Below are positions 51,612 to 60,152 of a stretch of 64,000 nt of DNA, in pieces. A model generated the notes under the pieces. That model was not told the DNA's origin. It saw nothing but the letters and a program-made list of their open reading frames with translations, and ran no database searches. Location: assembly GCA_902826615.1 (NCBI GenBank), contig CADEFN010000002.1, positions 732,811 through 796,810 of the forward strand. The letters are read 5' to 3'. Source of the stretch: an uncultured Gemmatimonadota bacterium. Its GTDB lineage: Bacteria > Gemmatimonadota > Gemmatimonadetes > Gemmatimonadales > Gemmatimonadaceae. A program made the translations under genes and the position numbers. The number at the start of each line of letters is the position of its first letter. Positions within the stretch are counted from its first letter, which is position 1.

Positions 51612-52244
51612 CTACGGAACCAGGACGGCCCCGTTCTGATTCGCGTGCAGGGTGCAGGTGTAGGCGAAGTTGCCGGCGTTGGCAAAGGTGCGCGCGACGT
51701 TCGCGTTGGTGGTGTTCCCGATCCCCGCGGGGGCTCCGGCTGTGCTCCCGAACTCCACGTTGTGCGTCACTGTGCCAAACTGCCAAGTGACGGTCCCGCC
51801 GCGCGCCAGCGCGACGAAGTTCGGTGTGAAGTCGTTGGCTGCCGTGCCCGCAACCACGGTGGCCGTGGTCGGCAACGCTCCCGTGACGGTGGTTGCCACC
51901 GTTGCGGTCTTCGTCACCCCGTTGAGCGTGAGCGAGATGTTGATGGTCGCCGTGCCCGCAGCGAGGCCGGTGACAATTCCCGCAGTGCTGACCACAGCAA
52001 TGGCGGGGGCGCTGGAGGTAAAGGTGTAGCCAGAGGCACCGGAAATGGTGGCGTTGGCCTGGTCTCGCGCCGTGACCGTGATCGTCTGCCGCTGACCCGC
52101 ATTGAGCGCCAGGGTCGTCACAGAAGGAACAATCGATTCGAGTACGGAAGTCGGGGGCGGCGTGACCACACCGCCATCGTCACCTCCACCACCACAAGCC
52201 AGCACACCAGCTGACAGACCCAGAAGTACGAAACGTCGCCGCAT
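51612..52244 (-). CDS. Lipoprotein with Ig-like (Big2) and cupredoxin domains
   Basis: 210 residues. Signal and lipobox (LLGLSAGVLACGGGG), then a Big2-type bacterial Ig domain (about 36-115, VTTLALNAGQRQTITVTARDQ, GIVTGLAAGTATINI). The C-terminal half is a plastocyanin-like copper domain (VTHNVEFGS and YTCTLHANQNGAVLVP: His, Cys, His). It is predicted to be an electron carrier tethered outside the cytoplasm by an Ig spacer. GGAG lies 8 bases before the ATG. It might serve the haem/copper or PQQ oxidoreductases seen earlier in the window. Confidence 0.82.
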   Translation of the reverse strand: MRRRFVLLGLSAGVLACGGGGDDGGVVTPPPTSVLESIVPSVTTLALNAGQRQTITVTARDQANATISGASGYTFTSSAPAIAVVSTAGIVTGLAAGTATINISLTLNGVTKTATVATTVTGALPTTATVVAGTAANDFTPNFVALARGGTVTWQFGTVTHNVEFGSTAGAPAGIGNTTNANVARTFANAGNFAYTCTLHANQNGAVLVP

Positions 52245-52399
52245 GAAAGAGCTCCAGCGCTTTGGGGTTGGCGTGCGCTCGCACGCACCAGCAGGCGAGC
52301 CAAAGATCCTCCGCAGCGGCCCGTGCGCCAACGGAGACACGATCAACGTATGTATTCCTGCGGCGAGGGGATGTGATTCCGCGACGAAGGGAGGCGGCC

Positions 52400-53161
52400 T
52401 CAGCCTTCCATGAGCGCCCGTACTCGCGCTCGGTAGCTTTTGCCACTCTGCAACCGCGTCCCGTCGGCGAGCACAATGATCCAGTCACCCTGAAACCAGG
52501 GTTGGAACTCCTTGATGCGCTCGATATTCACGATCACCGAGCGGTGCACCCGCACAAAGCGGTCGGGGGGAAGTCGCTGCTCGAGCTGGGTGAGCGTGAT
52601 GCGGTGTTCGTAGACCTGGCGGCCGACGTGAATACGCGCCGTGTCGCCTGCCGCTTCGACCCAGTCAAACTCACCCATGCGCAGGTACAACACCCGCTCC
52701 CCGACCCGAACCGCCAGGCGATCTGCCCCTGCCCTGGGTGCCTTGAGGGACTCGATCGCCTCCTCGAGGGCGGGCGCGGGCGCCGCCTCACGGTGGCGAC
52801 TGACCGCCCGGTCCACGGCCTTGGCAAAACGCTGCCGGTTCACCGGCTTGAGCACATAGTCCAGCGCATGGACCTCAAAAGCCGAGAGCGCGTGTTCGTC
52901 GTGTGCCGTGATGAAGATGGTGGGAGGCATGCGGTCCGGCCCTACCTGTCGCACCACTTCCAGGCCGTCGAGCCCAGGCATCTGGACATCGAGCAGCACC
53001 AGGTCGGGCGATTCCTCGCGGATACGAATCACCGCCGAGGCGCCATCCCCACACTCCCCGATCACGCTCACGTCGCTGCGTGACTCGAGCAGCGACCGCA
53101 CATGCGATCGCGCCAGGGGTTCGTCATCGACGATCAGCACACGACACGGCGCATTACTCAT
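52400..53161 (-). CDS. LytTR-family response regulator
   Basis: 253 residues. Receiver with LIVDDEP (10-16), phospho-aspartate D58 in LVLLDVQMPG, and VLKPVN. The C-terminal LytTR DNA-binding domain (about 150-250) has ADRLAVRVGERVLYLRMGEFDWVEAAGDTARIHV and FVRVHRSVIVNIERIKEFQPWF. The upstream kinase gene overlaps it by 8 bases. LytTR regulators bind direct-repeat sites; the regulon here is unknown. Confidence 0.93.
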   Translation of the reverse strand: MSNAPCRVLIVDDEPLARSHVRSLLESRSDVSVIGECGDGASAVIRIREESPDLVLLDVQMPGLDGLEVVRQVGPDRMPPTIFITAHDEHALSAFEVHALDYVLKPVNRQRFAKAVDRAVSRHREAAPAPALEEAIESLKAPRAGADRLAVRVGERVLYLRMGEFDWVEAAGDTARIHVGRQVYEHRITLTQLEQRLPPDRFVRVHRSVIVNIERIKEFQPWFQGDWIIVLADGTRLQSGKSYRARVRALMEG

Positions 53162-54461
53162 GCGGCGTTCCTCCCCGTGCCCGGTCGCTGACGGCGACGT
53201 GGTATGGCAGGTCAATCGTTACGCGGAACCCTGTGAGGTCTCCACCCGCTTCCATGCGCTGGTTCTCCCCGTAGAGTTGCTGCAACCGCGCACGCGTGTT
53301 GGACAGCCCAACGCCTTCACGTCGCAACGCCGGTTCGGGTTCACCGACGCCATCGTCAGACACCCGGAGCTGCAACCACAACCCATCTCGACGTGCCTCG
53401 ACCCAGACATGCCCCCCATGCACACGCGAGGCAAGTCCGTGCTTGAGCGCGTTCTCCACCAGCGGTTGCAGAATGAGGTTTGGCACCAGCGCCTGCTGAA
53501 TATCGGGCTCCGCGTTGACAGCCACCACCAGCCGATCCCCAAAACGGACCTGCTGGATGTCCACATAGTGCTGCAAGACCTCGAGCTCGCGTGCCAGGGT
53601 CACCTCCTGCTCTCCGGCACTGCCTAACGACACGCGCAGCAACTCGCTCAGCCCCGACACCATCTGCTCGGCCCGGTGGGCGTCGCGGTGGACGAGGGAA
53701 ATGATGGCGTTGAGGGTGTTGAACAGAAAGTGCGGCTGCAGCTGCAGCTTGAGGGCCTGGAGTTCACTGCGGGCGAGCCGCGCCTTGAGCTGGGCCCCCT
53801 GTCCCGCCGCCTCGGCGTACCGCAGCGCCAGGCGCTCCTGCCACCGCGTGGCGTACGTCGCTACCGCTCCCGCGCAGGCGAGGAGGAGGATTTTCGCCCC
53901 TTCGTCGAGCGGCGACACACCCGTGGCGGCGCTGGCCTCGATGGGATCGAGGATCAGGGGCAACCGCCCGCTCGCCACAAAGAGGAGCACCAGCCCCGCG
54001 TACTGCAGCACCACCAGCACCGAAACCAGCGTCGCCTTCCGCACCGATGACGCCACGGGAAGGGCCGCTAAAATCACGAAGTAGGCGTCGAGGATCGGGG
54101 TCTTGAGCGCCACGGCGGGCGTGGCCACCACACCATACCCGGCGATGATCGTCGTGACCGCCGAAATGTCGACCACCGGGTTGATTGTCCGCAGCCAGGT
54201 GGGCAACCGCGCTTGCCGATGAAAAAGGGGAACCTGCGCGATGGCCCAGGTGAGCGTCACCGCCAGGACCACGAGGTTGAGCCGATTGAGTGATGGCGAA
54301 AGCGCCGGTGCATACACCGCCGCTGCAATGGCCAGCACAATCAGCACGACCCCACGAACGCCGTTGAGGAAACGCTCGGCACGATCACGCTCGGCATCGA
54401 GGAGGTCGAGTCCTGGTGTTACCTCTGGCGCCTCGGATAGCGGCAGCGCAGGAAGTGTCAC
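53154..54461 (-). CDS. LytS/AgrC-like sensor histidine kinase
   Basis: 435 residues. The N-terminal half has about six membrane helices (VVLIVLAIAAAVYAPAL to LLLACAGAVATYA). A short coiled coil follows, then LKLQLQPHFLFNTLNAIISL, the His_kinase (PF06580) phosphoacceptor motif, and an HATPase with PLVENALKHGL and VSDDGVGEPE. It pairs with the LytTR regulator downstream. Start GTG at 54461 overlaps the stop of the flavoprotein gene by 4 bases (GTGA), so three genes may form one transcript. Octamer in VSLGS. Confidence 0.9.
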   Translation of the reverse strand: MTLPALPLSEAPEVTPGLDLLDAERDRAERFLNGVRGVVLIVLAIAAAVYAPALSPSLNRLNLVVLAVTLTWAIAQVPLFHRQARLPTWLRTINPVVDISAVTTIIAGYGVVATPAVALKTPILDAYFVILAALPVASSVRKATLVSVLVVLQYAGLVLLFVASGRLPLILDPIEASAATGVSPLDEGAKILLLACAGAVATYATRWQERLALRYAEAAGQGAQLKARLARSELQALKLQLQPHFLFNTLNAIISLVHRDAHRAEQMVSGLSELLRVSLGSAGEQEVTLARELEVLQHYVDIQQVRFGDRLVVAVNAEPDIQQALVPNLILQPLVENALKHGLASRVHGGHVWVEARRDGLWLQLRVSDDGVGEPEPALRREGVGLSNTRARLQQLYGENQRMEAGGDLTGFRVTIDLPYHVAVSDRARGGTPHE

Positions 54462-55588
54462 GCCGATCCCCAGCGTGCGGGACTGAACGGCGTAAGGTCG
54501 AAGGCCGCGCTCCCCGTCGTCAGTCGATCGGCCACCACTTCGCCCATCACGCTGGCGAACTTGAACCCGTGCCCCGAGCAGGCACTCAGCACCGTGACCG
54601 CACCCTCGGCAGGATGGCTTCCGACGATGAAATGTGCATCGGGTGTGTTGGTGTAGAGACACACCTCACTTCCCAGCCGTTCACCCTTGGCGTGCGGGAG
54701 AAACCGGCGAAGGAGGTCGCTGATCGAGGCGTTTTCGGCGTGCGACACCGTGCGGTCCACTGTGTCAGCGGTGACCGTGGACCCGCTGTGATGCCACCCG
54801 ATCTTTACGCCTTCGCCGAGGTCAGGCATGGTGTAGAAAATCCGGTCGTCGTTGAGCTGCCACATCGACACCGGCATCCGGCCCGCCGCAAATACCTCGG
54901 CGTGTCGCGCTGGCTCCCACCACTGCTGCAACTGCCGTTCGACCACCACCGGGAGCGTCGGTACCAGGTCACCGATCCAGGCCCCCGTGGCCAGCACCAG
55001 ATGTGACGCGATCACCTGGCGATCGCCAATTCGCACGTCGACCCCGCCTAACGCCGGTTCCCACGCGGTCACAGGTTGTCCGAACTCCAGCGTCGCGCCA
55101 CTCCGCGCGGCAAGTTCGAGCTGCGCCGACACAATGGTCTCGGGATAGAGCAGCGAAGATCCGGGCTCATGGACCGCCACCATGTCCTCCAGCGGCTGGA
55201 ACGCGGGAAAGACCTTTGGCAGGCGTTCGGCGGGCAGGACGTCGTGGTCCACCGCGTGTTGCTGCGCGCTGGCAAGGGTGCCTCGCACCAGCTCCGACTC
55301 GGCCCGGCCGACCATGAGGGAGCCGGTGCGACGCAGGAGCGGAGTGCCGAAGTCGCGCTCCATCGCACGCCAGAGCTCATATGCCCGCCTGACGAGTGGG
55401 ACGTACAACGGATGTTCGTAGTACGCCTCGCGGATCAACCGCGTGCGGCCATGACTCGAGCCATAGGTGTGTGGCGGGCGGTGTCGGTCCACGCCAAGTA
55501 CGCGCCAGCCCCGCCGGGCGAGATGCAGCGCGACAGATCCTCCCATGGCGCCGAGTCCGGCGACGACGACATCGACGGATCGCTTCAT
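54458..55588 (-). CDS. Sarcosine oxidase-like FAD-dependent amine oxidase (MSOX/SolA type)
   Basis: 376 residues, DAO fold. The FAD motif is VVVAGLGAMGGSVALHLARRG (G-x-G-x-x-G), then GSSHGRTRLIREAYYEHP, typical of monomeric sarcosine oxidase/N-methyltryptophan oxidase. EVCLYTNTPDAHFIV holds the cysteine that covalently binds FAD in MSOX, and SGHGFKFASVMGE is the family end motif. It oxidises N-methyl amino acids to the amine, formaldehyde and H2O2. Start ATG at 55588, chosen because it begins the FAD strand. Octamer in PALGG. Confidence 0.9.
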   Translation of the reverse strand: MKRSVDVVVAGLGAMGGSVALHLARRGWRVLGVDRHRPPHTYGSSHGRTRLIREAYYEHPLYVPLVRRAYELWRAMERDFGTPLLRRTGSLMVGRAESELVRGTLASAQQHAVDHDVLPAERLPKVFPAFQPLEDMVAVHEPGSSLLYPETIVSAQLELAARSGATLEFGQPVTAWEPALGGVDVRIGDRQVIASHLVLATGAWIGDLVPTLPVVVERQLQQWWEPARHAEVFAAGRMPVSMWQLNDDRIFYTMPDLGEGVKIGWHHSGSTVTADTVDRTVSHAENASISDLLRRFLPHAKGERLGSEVCLYTNTPDAHFIVGSHPAEGAVTVLSACSGHGFKFASVMGEVVADRLTTGSAAFDLTPFSPARWGSA

Positions 55589-55723
55589 GGCGTCGGTGGC
55601 GACGAAAGGTTTTCCCCATTGGCTCGGACTCGCGTGTCGTCCGTCACCCTTTGGTGAGCCGATGAGGGAGGCATGGTGCACATGCGGGGAAGGTGCTGAA
55701 GGAATGCGCGATCGGCAATTGGG

Positions 55724-55812
55724 CGTCAGGGAAGTGAGCCCGCAGGTTGTCGGCTGTGTACCTGCCTGACGAGACTTGCCTCCCGAAACCGGTCAGGGTT
55801 GCTTCCTTTTGA
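55724..55812 (+). promoter_or_regulatory. Structured leader with mutually exclusive stems upstream of the secretion operon
   Basis: CGTCAGG (55724-55730) can pair with CCTGACG (55765-55771), enclosing a hairpin GCAGGT/ACCTGC (55742-55747 with 55760-55765). The same CCTGAC can instead pair with GTCAGG at 55792-55797, which is followed by GTTGCTTCCTTTT. This alternative pairing is what attenuators and riboswitches show. It lies 40-130 bases before the first gene of the type II secretion operon. I do not recognise a known riboswitch family. Basis: hand pairing only. Confidence 0.4.
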
Positions 55813-55851
55813 GTCTGCACGTCCTCCAGGTGGCCGCCCTCTCTCTATAGA

Positions 55852-56271
55852 ATGCACCCCACCCCTCCATCACGCGTCATTCGCCCTCCGCAGCATCCGC
55901 TGCGGCGGCGCGGTATGACGCTCATGGAAGTGGTCGTGGTGCTGGTCATCCTCGGGATCAGCACGGCATTGGTGACGCCGGCCTTGCTCCCCGTGCGCAC
56001 ACCCGACGCCACCCTGGACGACGTGATCGCCGGGGCACGCGCCACCGCCATCGCCCGCGCACAACGGCTGCAGCTCACGGTCGGCGTCACCGGCAGCTGG
56101 TCGCTCGGCGCACCCGGTGGCGAGGTGGTCGCTTCCGGCAGTTTGGCGACGACGGGCGGACAGCCACTGCGGCTGGAACTGTCACCACTCGGCACCTGTG
56201 TGGCGCGTAGCGGACTCCCGGTGTCGTGGGATGCGGCGCGCTGTCGTGCGGCGGCGAGTGTGAGTCCGTGA
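55852..56271 (+). CDS. gspH: Type II secretion minor pseudopilin GspH-like
   Basis: 139 residues. A basic leader ends in RRRG, cut before MTLMEVVVVLVILGI (Glu at mature position 5), the prepilin peptidase site. Short body with two cysteines near the C-terminus (GTCVARS, AARCR), which could form a disulfide. By size and position it is the GspH (or FimT-like) minor pseudopilin. It is the first gene of an operon in which almost every junction overlaps. Confidence 0.78.
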   Translation: MHPTPPSRVIRPPQHPLRRRGMTLMEVVVVLVILGISTALVTPALLPVRTPDATLDDVIAGARATAIARAQRLQLTVGVTGSWSLGAPGGEVVASGSLATTGGQPLRLELSPLGTCVARSGLPVSWDAARCRAAASVSP

Positions 56272-56618
56272 CGATCCTCGAAGCGCTGCTCGCCCTTGTG
56301 ATCCTCGGACTTTCGGCCGTGGGCTATCTGGACGTGTTCCAGGGTGGCGCACGTGCAGTGTCGGCGGCCGACGACTGGACGCACACCATTCAGGTGGCCG
56401 AGGCCGGCATGGAGGCCGCCGCGTTAGGCGATGCCTTGCAGGCCCAGGAGGCACTGCGTGGCGCCGACGCGCGCTTCTCACGCAACGTGCAGGTGCGCGC
56501 ATACAGCCGCGAGCTCAACGAAATTGTCGTCACCGTCACCTCGCCGCGTGGGGTCTCCTTCACCCTGCGACGCCTCGTGCGTGGGGTACAGCCATCGGGC
56601 CCGGGGGCATCGCGGTGA
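56226..56618 (+). CDS. gspI: Minor pseudopilin GspI-like, start uncertain
   Basis: The core VTILEALLALVILGLSAVGYLDVFQGGARA is a pseudopilin N-terminal helix with Glu at position 5. If translation begins at GTG 56226 a leader MGCGALSCGGECES precedes it, but the residue before the cut is Ser, not the Gly that prepilin peptidase requires. If it begins at GTG 56268, which overlaps the upstream TGA, there is no leader at all and the product starts at the mature end. Position between H and J suggests GspI. An octamer encodes Ala-Leu-Gly. Confidence 0.7.
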   Translation: MGCGALSCGGECESVTILEALLALVILGLSAVGYLDVFQGGARAVSAADDWTHTIQVAEAGMEAAALGDALQAQEALRGADARFSRNVQVRAYSRELNEIVVTVTSPRGVSFTLRRLVRGVQPSGPGASR

Positions 56619-57190
56619 AGGGCAGACGCGGTTTCACCTTGATCGAACTCATGGTCGGGCTGGTGATCAGCGGGCTGGTTGTTGCGCTCGGGTATGGTGC
56701 ATTGCAGGGTGGACTCGACACCCAGACGCGGCTCACCTCGCATCGCGACAGTGGCGAAGCAGGTCTGGCCGCCCGCGCCCTCCTCACCGACGCGTTGCGG
56801 CACGCGCTCCCCGGTGTCCCCGGTGGGCCGGAGAGCTTCACGTTGTCCGATCGGATCACCGCTGCAGGAACCGCCACAGACTCCATCACCTTCCTCACCC
56901 GCGGGATCGTACCACCGTTAGGCACCTCAGGCGCCTGGCGTGCCACGATCTCCCTGCGGCGTGACTCGCTGCGTTTTGTGGCCTGGCCGGCAGAGGGTGG
57001 TGTTGGCGCGCCGATCCGTGCCACGGTGCATGCCGGCGACCTGCTCGATGTGCAGGTGCTGGGACGCGGTGCACTTGCAGCATGGAGCCCACGATGGGAC
57101 GACTCCGGCGTAGCACCCGAAGCCGTCAGGCTCGCCACCCGTAGCGGCGAGCCCCTGGTCGTTCGTGTAGGCCTGGAGCGCGCGCCATGA
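56615..57190 (+). CDS. gspJ: Minor pseudopilin GspJ-like
   Basis: 191 residues. Leader MKGRRG is cut before FTLIELMVGLVISGLVVALGYGALQGG, a classic pseudopilin start. The length and the body, with RARALLTDALRHALPG-like helical start and beta-rich end, agree with GspJ, which caps the pseudopilus with GspI and GspK. GTG at 56615 overlaps the stop of the upstream gene (GTGA), and its own stop overlaps the next ATG (ATGA). Octamer in PPLGT. Confidence 0.78.
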   Translation: MKGRRGFTLIELMVGLVISGLVVALGYGALQGGLDTQTRLTSHRDSGEAGLAARALLTDALRHALPGVPGGPESFTLSDRITAAGTATDSITFLTRGIVPPLGTSGAWRATISLRRDSLRFVAWPAEGGVGAPIRATVHAGDLLDVQVLGRGALAAWSPRWDDSGVAPEAVRLATRSGEPLVVRVGLERAP

Positions 57191-57957
57191 AGCCGACACG
57201 CCGAGGCGTTGCGCTGGTGCTGGTGCTCTGGATCGTGGTGATCCTGGGCGGCGTGGGTGCCGCCGTCGTGGGCGGCGCGCGGACCTCCACCGCCCTCGCG
57301 TCAAACGCGCGGGCACGTGTGGTCGCACGATATGCCGCGGAAAGCGGGATCACACACGCCGTAAGTGAAATCGAGACCAGGCTGCGCGCAGTTGATTCAC
57401 TCAGCTCCGGCGCGTATCTCAACACACTCGAGTCGACTTCGCGGGACTCCGTGGCGCTCGGCGACGCCCGTTTTCTCTGGACCGTATCGGACCCCTCGGC
57501 GCGGCTCGATGTCAACGCGGCGCCGGTTGCCAACCTGACACAGCTGCTGTCGCAGGTTGGAGATCCCGGACGTGCCGCTGCCACGGCGCGCGCCATCCGG
57601 CGCTGGATCGAGCGCAGTGTGCCGGTGAACGCGGGAGCGGGACCGACGGCGGCGCGTTTTGTCACTCCGCTCCGCAGCCTCGACGAGCTGCGCGACATTC
57701 CAGGGACCGACACAACACTGCTGACACGCGCCGCACCCTGGCTGACCATCGATGGCGACGGCAGCGTGAATACCACCACCGCACCGGCCGCGGTACGGGC
57801 CGCGGCCTTTGGTGACACACGCACGTCGCCTTCGCGTCTGGTGCTGATCGCACGCGGCTGGCACAGTGGACACGCCCTCACCCACGAGATCCAGGCGGTG
57901 TACGCCATCTCCAATGCCACCCTCGTGCTGGTTACCTGGCGGGAGCGCGATCTGTGA
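57187..57957 (+). CDS. gspK: Pseudopilus tip protein GspK-like
   Basis: 256 residues. Starts MKPTRRG followed by VALVLVLWIVVILGGVGAAV, the GspK-type N-terminus that lacks Glu at position 5. The body shows AESGITHAVSEIETR, LDVNAAPVANLTQLL and SLDELRDIPGTDTTLLTRAAPWLTI, the pattern of the GspK alpha domain. It is the tip of the pseudopilus that contacts cargo. ATGA overlap at both ends of the junction series. Confidence 0.85.
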   Translation: MKPTRRGVALVLVLWIVVILGGVGAAVVGGARTSTALASNARARVVARYAAESGITHAVSEIETRLRAVDSLSSGAYLNTLESTSRDSVALGDARFLWTVSDPSARLDVNAAPVANLTQLLSQVGDPGRAAATARAIRRWIERSVPVNAGAGPTAARFVTPLRSLDELRDIPGTDTTLLTRAAPWLTIDGDGSVNTTTAPAAVRAAAFGDTRTSPSRLVLIARGWHSGHALTHEIQAVYAISNATLVLVTWRERDL

Positions 57958-59072
57958 GCGGCCGCGTCGTACTCGAGCTGACTCCGGTGGCCCTTCGGGG
58001 TGCCGTGGTGTCGTCGTGGAGACGCACCACGCTGCACACGGTGAATATCGCATGGGATCCCCAACAACCCGAAGGAGGGGTGGCCGCGTTGCGTGCGGCG
58101 GTACCCGATGCCGATGGCGTCTGGGTGGCGGTGAGCAGCGCATTTCTGCACGTCGCCATGACCGACCTCCCACCGGCACCCGGTGAGGCCCGCGAAGCCA
58201 TGGTCGCGCTTGAACCGGACCGGTACTTTGCGACCAGCGCGCCAGTTCGGGTGGCGCTCCCACCCGATTCACCGGTCGCTTTCGCGGCGGATGCCGCCTG
58301 GCTCGATCGGGTGCTGCATCTCCTTGGCGAGTGGGCTCCCGTCATGCGCGTCGAGGCAGCGCCAGTCGCCGCCCTGGCCATCCATCCTGCGGACGGCGAG
58401 TTCGCCGTACCAGCCGACCACGAGTCGGTGCTGGTCACGGTGCGGCAGGGCCGCCTGACGAGTGTGCGCCGCAGCGCCACCGCCGCGGGTGCACCCACAG
58501 AGACGGAGAAGACGCCGGCGTGGGGTGTGCTCCTTCGTGAAGATGCGCCCCTCACCGGCACCCTGATGACGTCAGCCGAACGACGCCAGGTCAGGACTCG
58601 CCTGTGGCGGGGTGTGGCCACCGCGGTGCTGGGGGCTGCCGCCGCTCTGGCCTTCTGCATGTTCTCGTTTGACCGCGCACGCGAGCGCACCCTGCAGGCA
58701 CTCTCCGCAGAAGCGGAGCGACTCACGCAGGAGGTGCAACCCGCTCTCGCCGCGCAACAAACACTGCTCCTGCGACAGCGTGAGGCCGAGCTGGTGCGCC
58801 TGACGAGTGCCAATCGTCCCGATCCATCAGCGGCGCTTGCTGCCGTGAGTGCCCTTCTCCCACGCGACGCCGTCGTGCTGAATGCGCGTGTGACCGGCAA
58901 TGCCTGGCAGATTGATGGTACCGCGGCCAATGCCGCAGCGCTCGTCCGGGTGCTCGATGCCGATGACCGGCTCGACAATGTGCGCACCCTCTCGGCCAGC
59001 TCGCGATTTCGTGATGGCCGCACGACACGTGAATCCTTCTCCATAGCCTTCGATGTCCGGTCGTCCCCTTAG
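57954..59072 (+). CDS. GspL/PilM-PilN-like inner-membrane assembly protein
   Basis: 372 residues. Residues 1-205 resemble a reduced actin-like GspL/PilM domain (GVWVAVSSAFLHVAMTDLP, HESVLVTVRQGRLTSVRR). One membrane helix follows (VATAVLGAAAALAFCMFSF, about 222-240), then a coiled coil and a ferredoxin-like PilN-type domain (LLPRDAVVLNARVTGNAWQIDGTAANAAALVRVL). GspL ties the ATPase GspE to the membrane. GTG start overlaps the upstream stop (GTGA). The 3' end overlaps the next gene by 20 bases. Confidence 0.75.
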   Translation: MSGRVVLELTPVALRGAVVSSWRRTTLHTVNIAWDPQQPEGGVAALRAAVPDADGVWVAVSSAFLHVAMTDLPPAPGEAREAMVALEPDRYFATSAPVRVALPPDSPVAFAADAAWLDRVLHLLGEWAPVMRVEAAPVAALAIHPADGEFAVPADHESVLVTVRQGRLTSVRRSATAAGAPTETEKTPAWGVLLREDAPLTGTLMTSAERRQVRTRLWRGVATAVLGAAAALAFCMFSFDRARERTLQALSAEAERLTQEVQPALAAQQTLLLRQREAELVRLTSANRPDPSAALAAVSALLPRDAVVLNARVTGNAWQIDGTAANAAALVRVLDADDRLDNVRTLSASSRFRDGRTTRESFSIAFDVRSSP

Positions 59073-59610
59073 CGCCAGCGAAAAGCGCACGATCGGGTTT
59101 GGGGCCGCGGCACTCGTCGCCGGCCTCCTCTGGAGTGTGGTCATTGCTCCAACTGCCCGGCGCTGGAGCGACCGGGAATCGGCGATTGATGCCGCCCGCG
59201 ACCGCGTGGCACGTTTGCGCGGACTCGGCGAATCGGCCGCACAACTCATGGCGGTGGCCAACACGGCGCCCTCGGGGGAAGTGCGAGTCCTGCAAGGTCG
59301 TACGGTCGCCCTCATTGCCTCTGATCTGCAGAGCCTCCTGCAGGATCTCGCGCGCAGCTCGCGTGTGAGTGTGAACCGAATGGAAGTGCTCACCGAAGGT
59401 GATTCGACCGCCACGCCCGAACGGGGCATCGACGCCGTGGTGTCGGCGACGACCGATATCTACGGACTTGCCGACTTCCTCACCCGGGTGCAGTCGGGCA
59501 CCGCCATGCTGTCCATCGAGTCGCTGCAGGTGGAGCCTAACCCGGTTCTGCGGGGCAATCTGCTGCAGGTCGCGATGACGGTGCGTACTCCCTTTGTGGT
59601 GACCCCATGA
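59053..59610 (+). CDS. GspM/PilO-like inner-membrane protein
   Basis: 185 residues. Short cytoplasmic N-terminus (SASEKRTIG), a membrane helix (FGAAALVAGLLWSVVIAPTA), a coiled-coil segment (SAIDAARDRVARLRGLGESAA), and a ferredoxin-like domain (GIDAVVSATTDIYGLADFLTRVQSG, SIESLQVEP). This is the GspM/PilO build, which pairs with GspL. Position directly after the L-like gene supports it. Its stop overlaps the next ATG. Confidence 0.78.
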   Translation: MSGRPLSASEKRTIGFGAAALVAGLLWSVVIAPTARRWSDRESAIDAARDRVARLRGLGESAAQLMAVANTAPSGEVRVLQGRTVALIASDLQSLLQDLARSSRVSVNRMEVLTEGDSTATPERGIDAVVSATTDIYGLADFLTRVQSGTAMLSIESLQVEPNPVLRGNLLQVAMTVRTPFVVTP

Positions 59611-60152
59611 GTGCCCGCACCATTCGCACCATCAGCTGGAGTGTGGCGGCTGTCGCGGTACTCGCCGGGCTCCTCGCCTGGGTTGTACCACCCGGTGTTG
59701 ACGTGCCAGCCCTCGCGCCCGCGGCGCCGACGGCGAGCATGGCGGCATCCTCCAGCACCGCGCTCCCGGCGTACGCTGAGGAAATCGTGCTGGCCAATGC
59801 CTTTGCCTCGAGCAGAAGTGCGCCATCGACACGCTACACTCCGGTCGAGCAGATGACCGACACCGCCGCCGGCATGACGCAGCTGCCAGGCGGGATGCCG
59901 ACAATGCCCATGATGCCGGGGCTCGACTCGCTCTCACTCGCGGGGGAGGTGCCAAAACTGTACGGCACCGTGGTGTCACCCGATGGCACAAAGGCCCTGC
60001 TGCATCTGGCGGGCGCAGGACCGAGTTTGTATTCCGCCGGAGATCGCGATGGCGCATATCGCGTGATCTCCATTGCACCTGGTGTGGTGGTCCTGCGGGG
60101 CCCCACCGGCCGGGTGACCTTACGACTGGAACCAGAGGAGGGGCGCCCGTGA
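59607..60152 (+). CDS. GspC-like inner-membrane protein
   Basis: 181 residues. N-terminal membrane helix (ISWSVAAVAVLAGLLAWVV), a Pro/Ala-rich linker, a segment LANAFASSR that matches the start of GspC-type proteins, a Met/Pro stretch (LPGGMPTMPMMPG), and a C-terminal HR-like beta domain (LYGTVVSPDGTKALLHLAGAGPSLYSAGDRDGAYRVISI). GspC links the inner-membrane platform to the secretin, which is encoded next. No PDZ domain is present. PilP is an alternative reading. Confidence 0.7.
   Translation: MSARTIRTISWSVAAVAVLAGLLAWVVPPGVDVPALAPAAPTASMAASSSTALPAYAEEIVLANAFASSRSAPSTRYTPVEQMTDTAAGMTQLPGGMPTMPMMPGLDSLSLAGEVPKLYGTVVSPDGTKALLHLAGAGPSLYSAGDRDGAYRVISIAPGVVVLRGPTGRVTLRLEPEEGRP

Noticed and set aside
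55700..55830. Possible cobalamin riboswitch, glycine riboswitch or SRP RNA, because of ACCTGCCTGAC, AGGCAAG and GGAAGCAACC strings
   Set aside because: Only short fragments match. The length and remaining conserved elements of each family are missing on both strands, so only a generic structured leader is reported.
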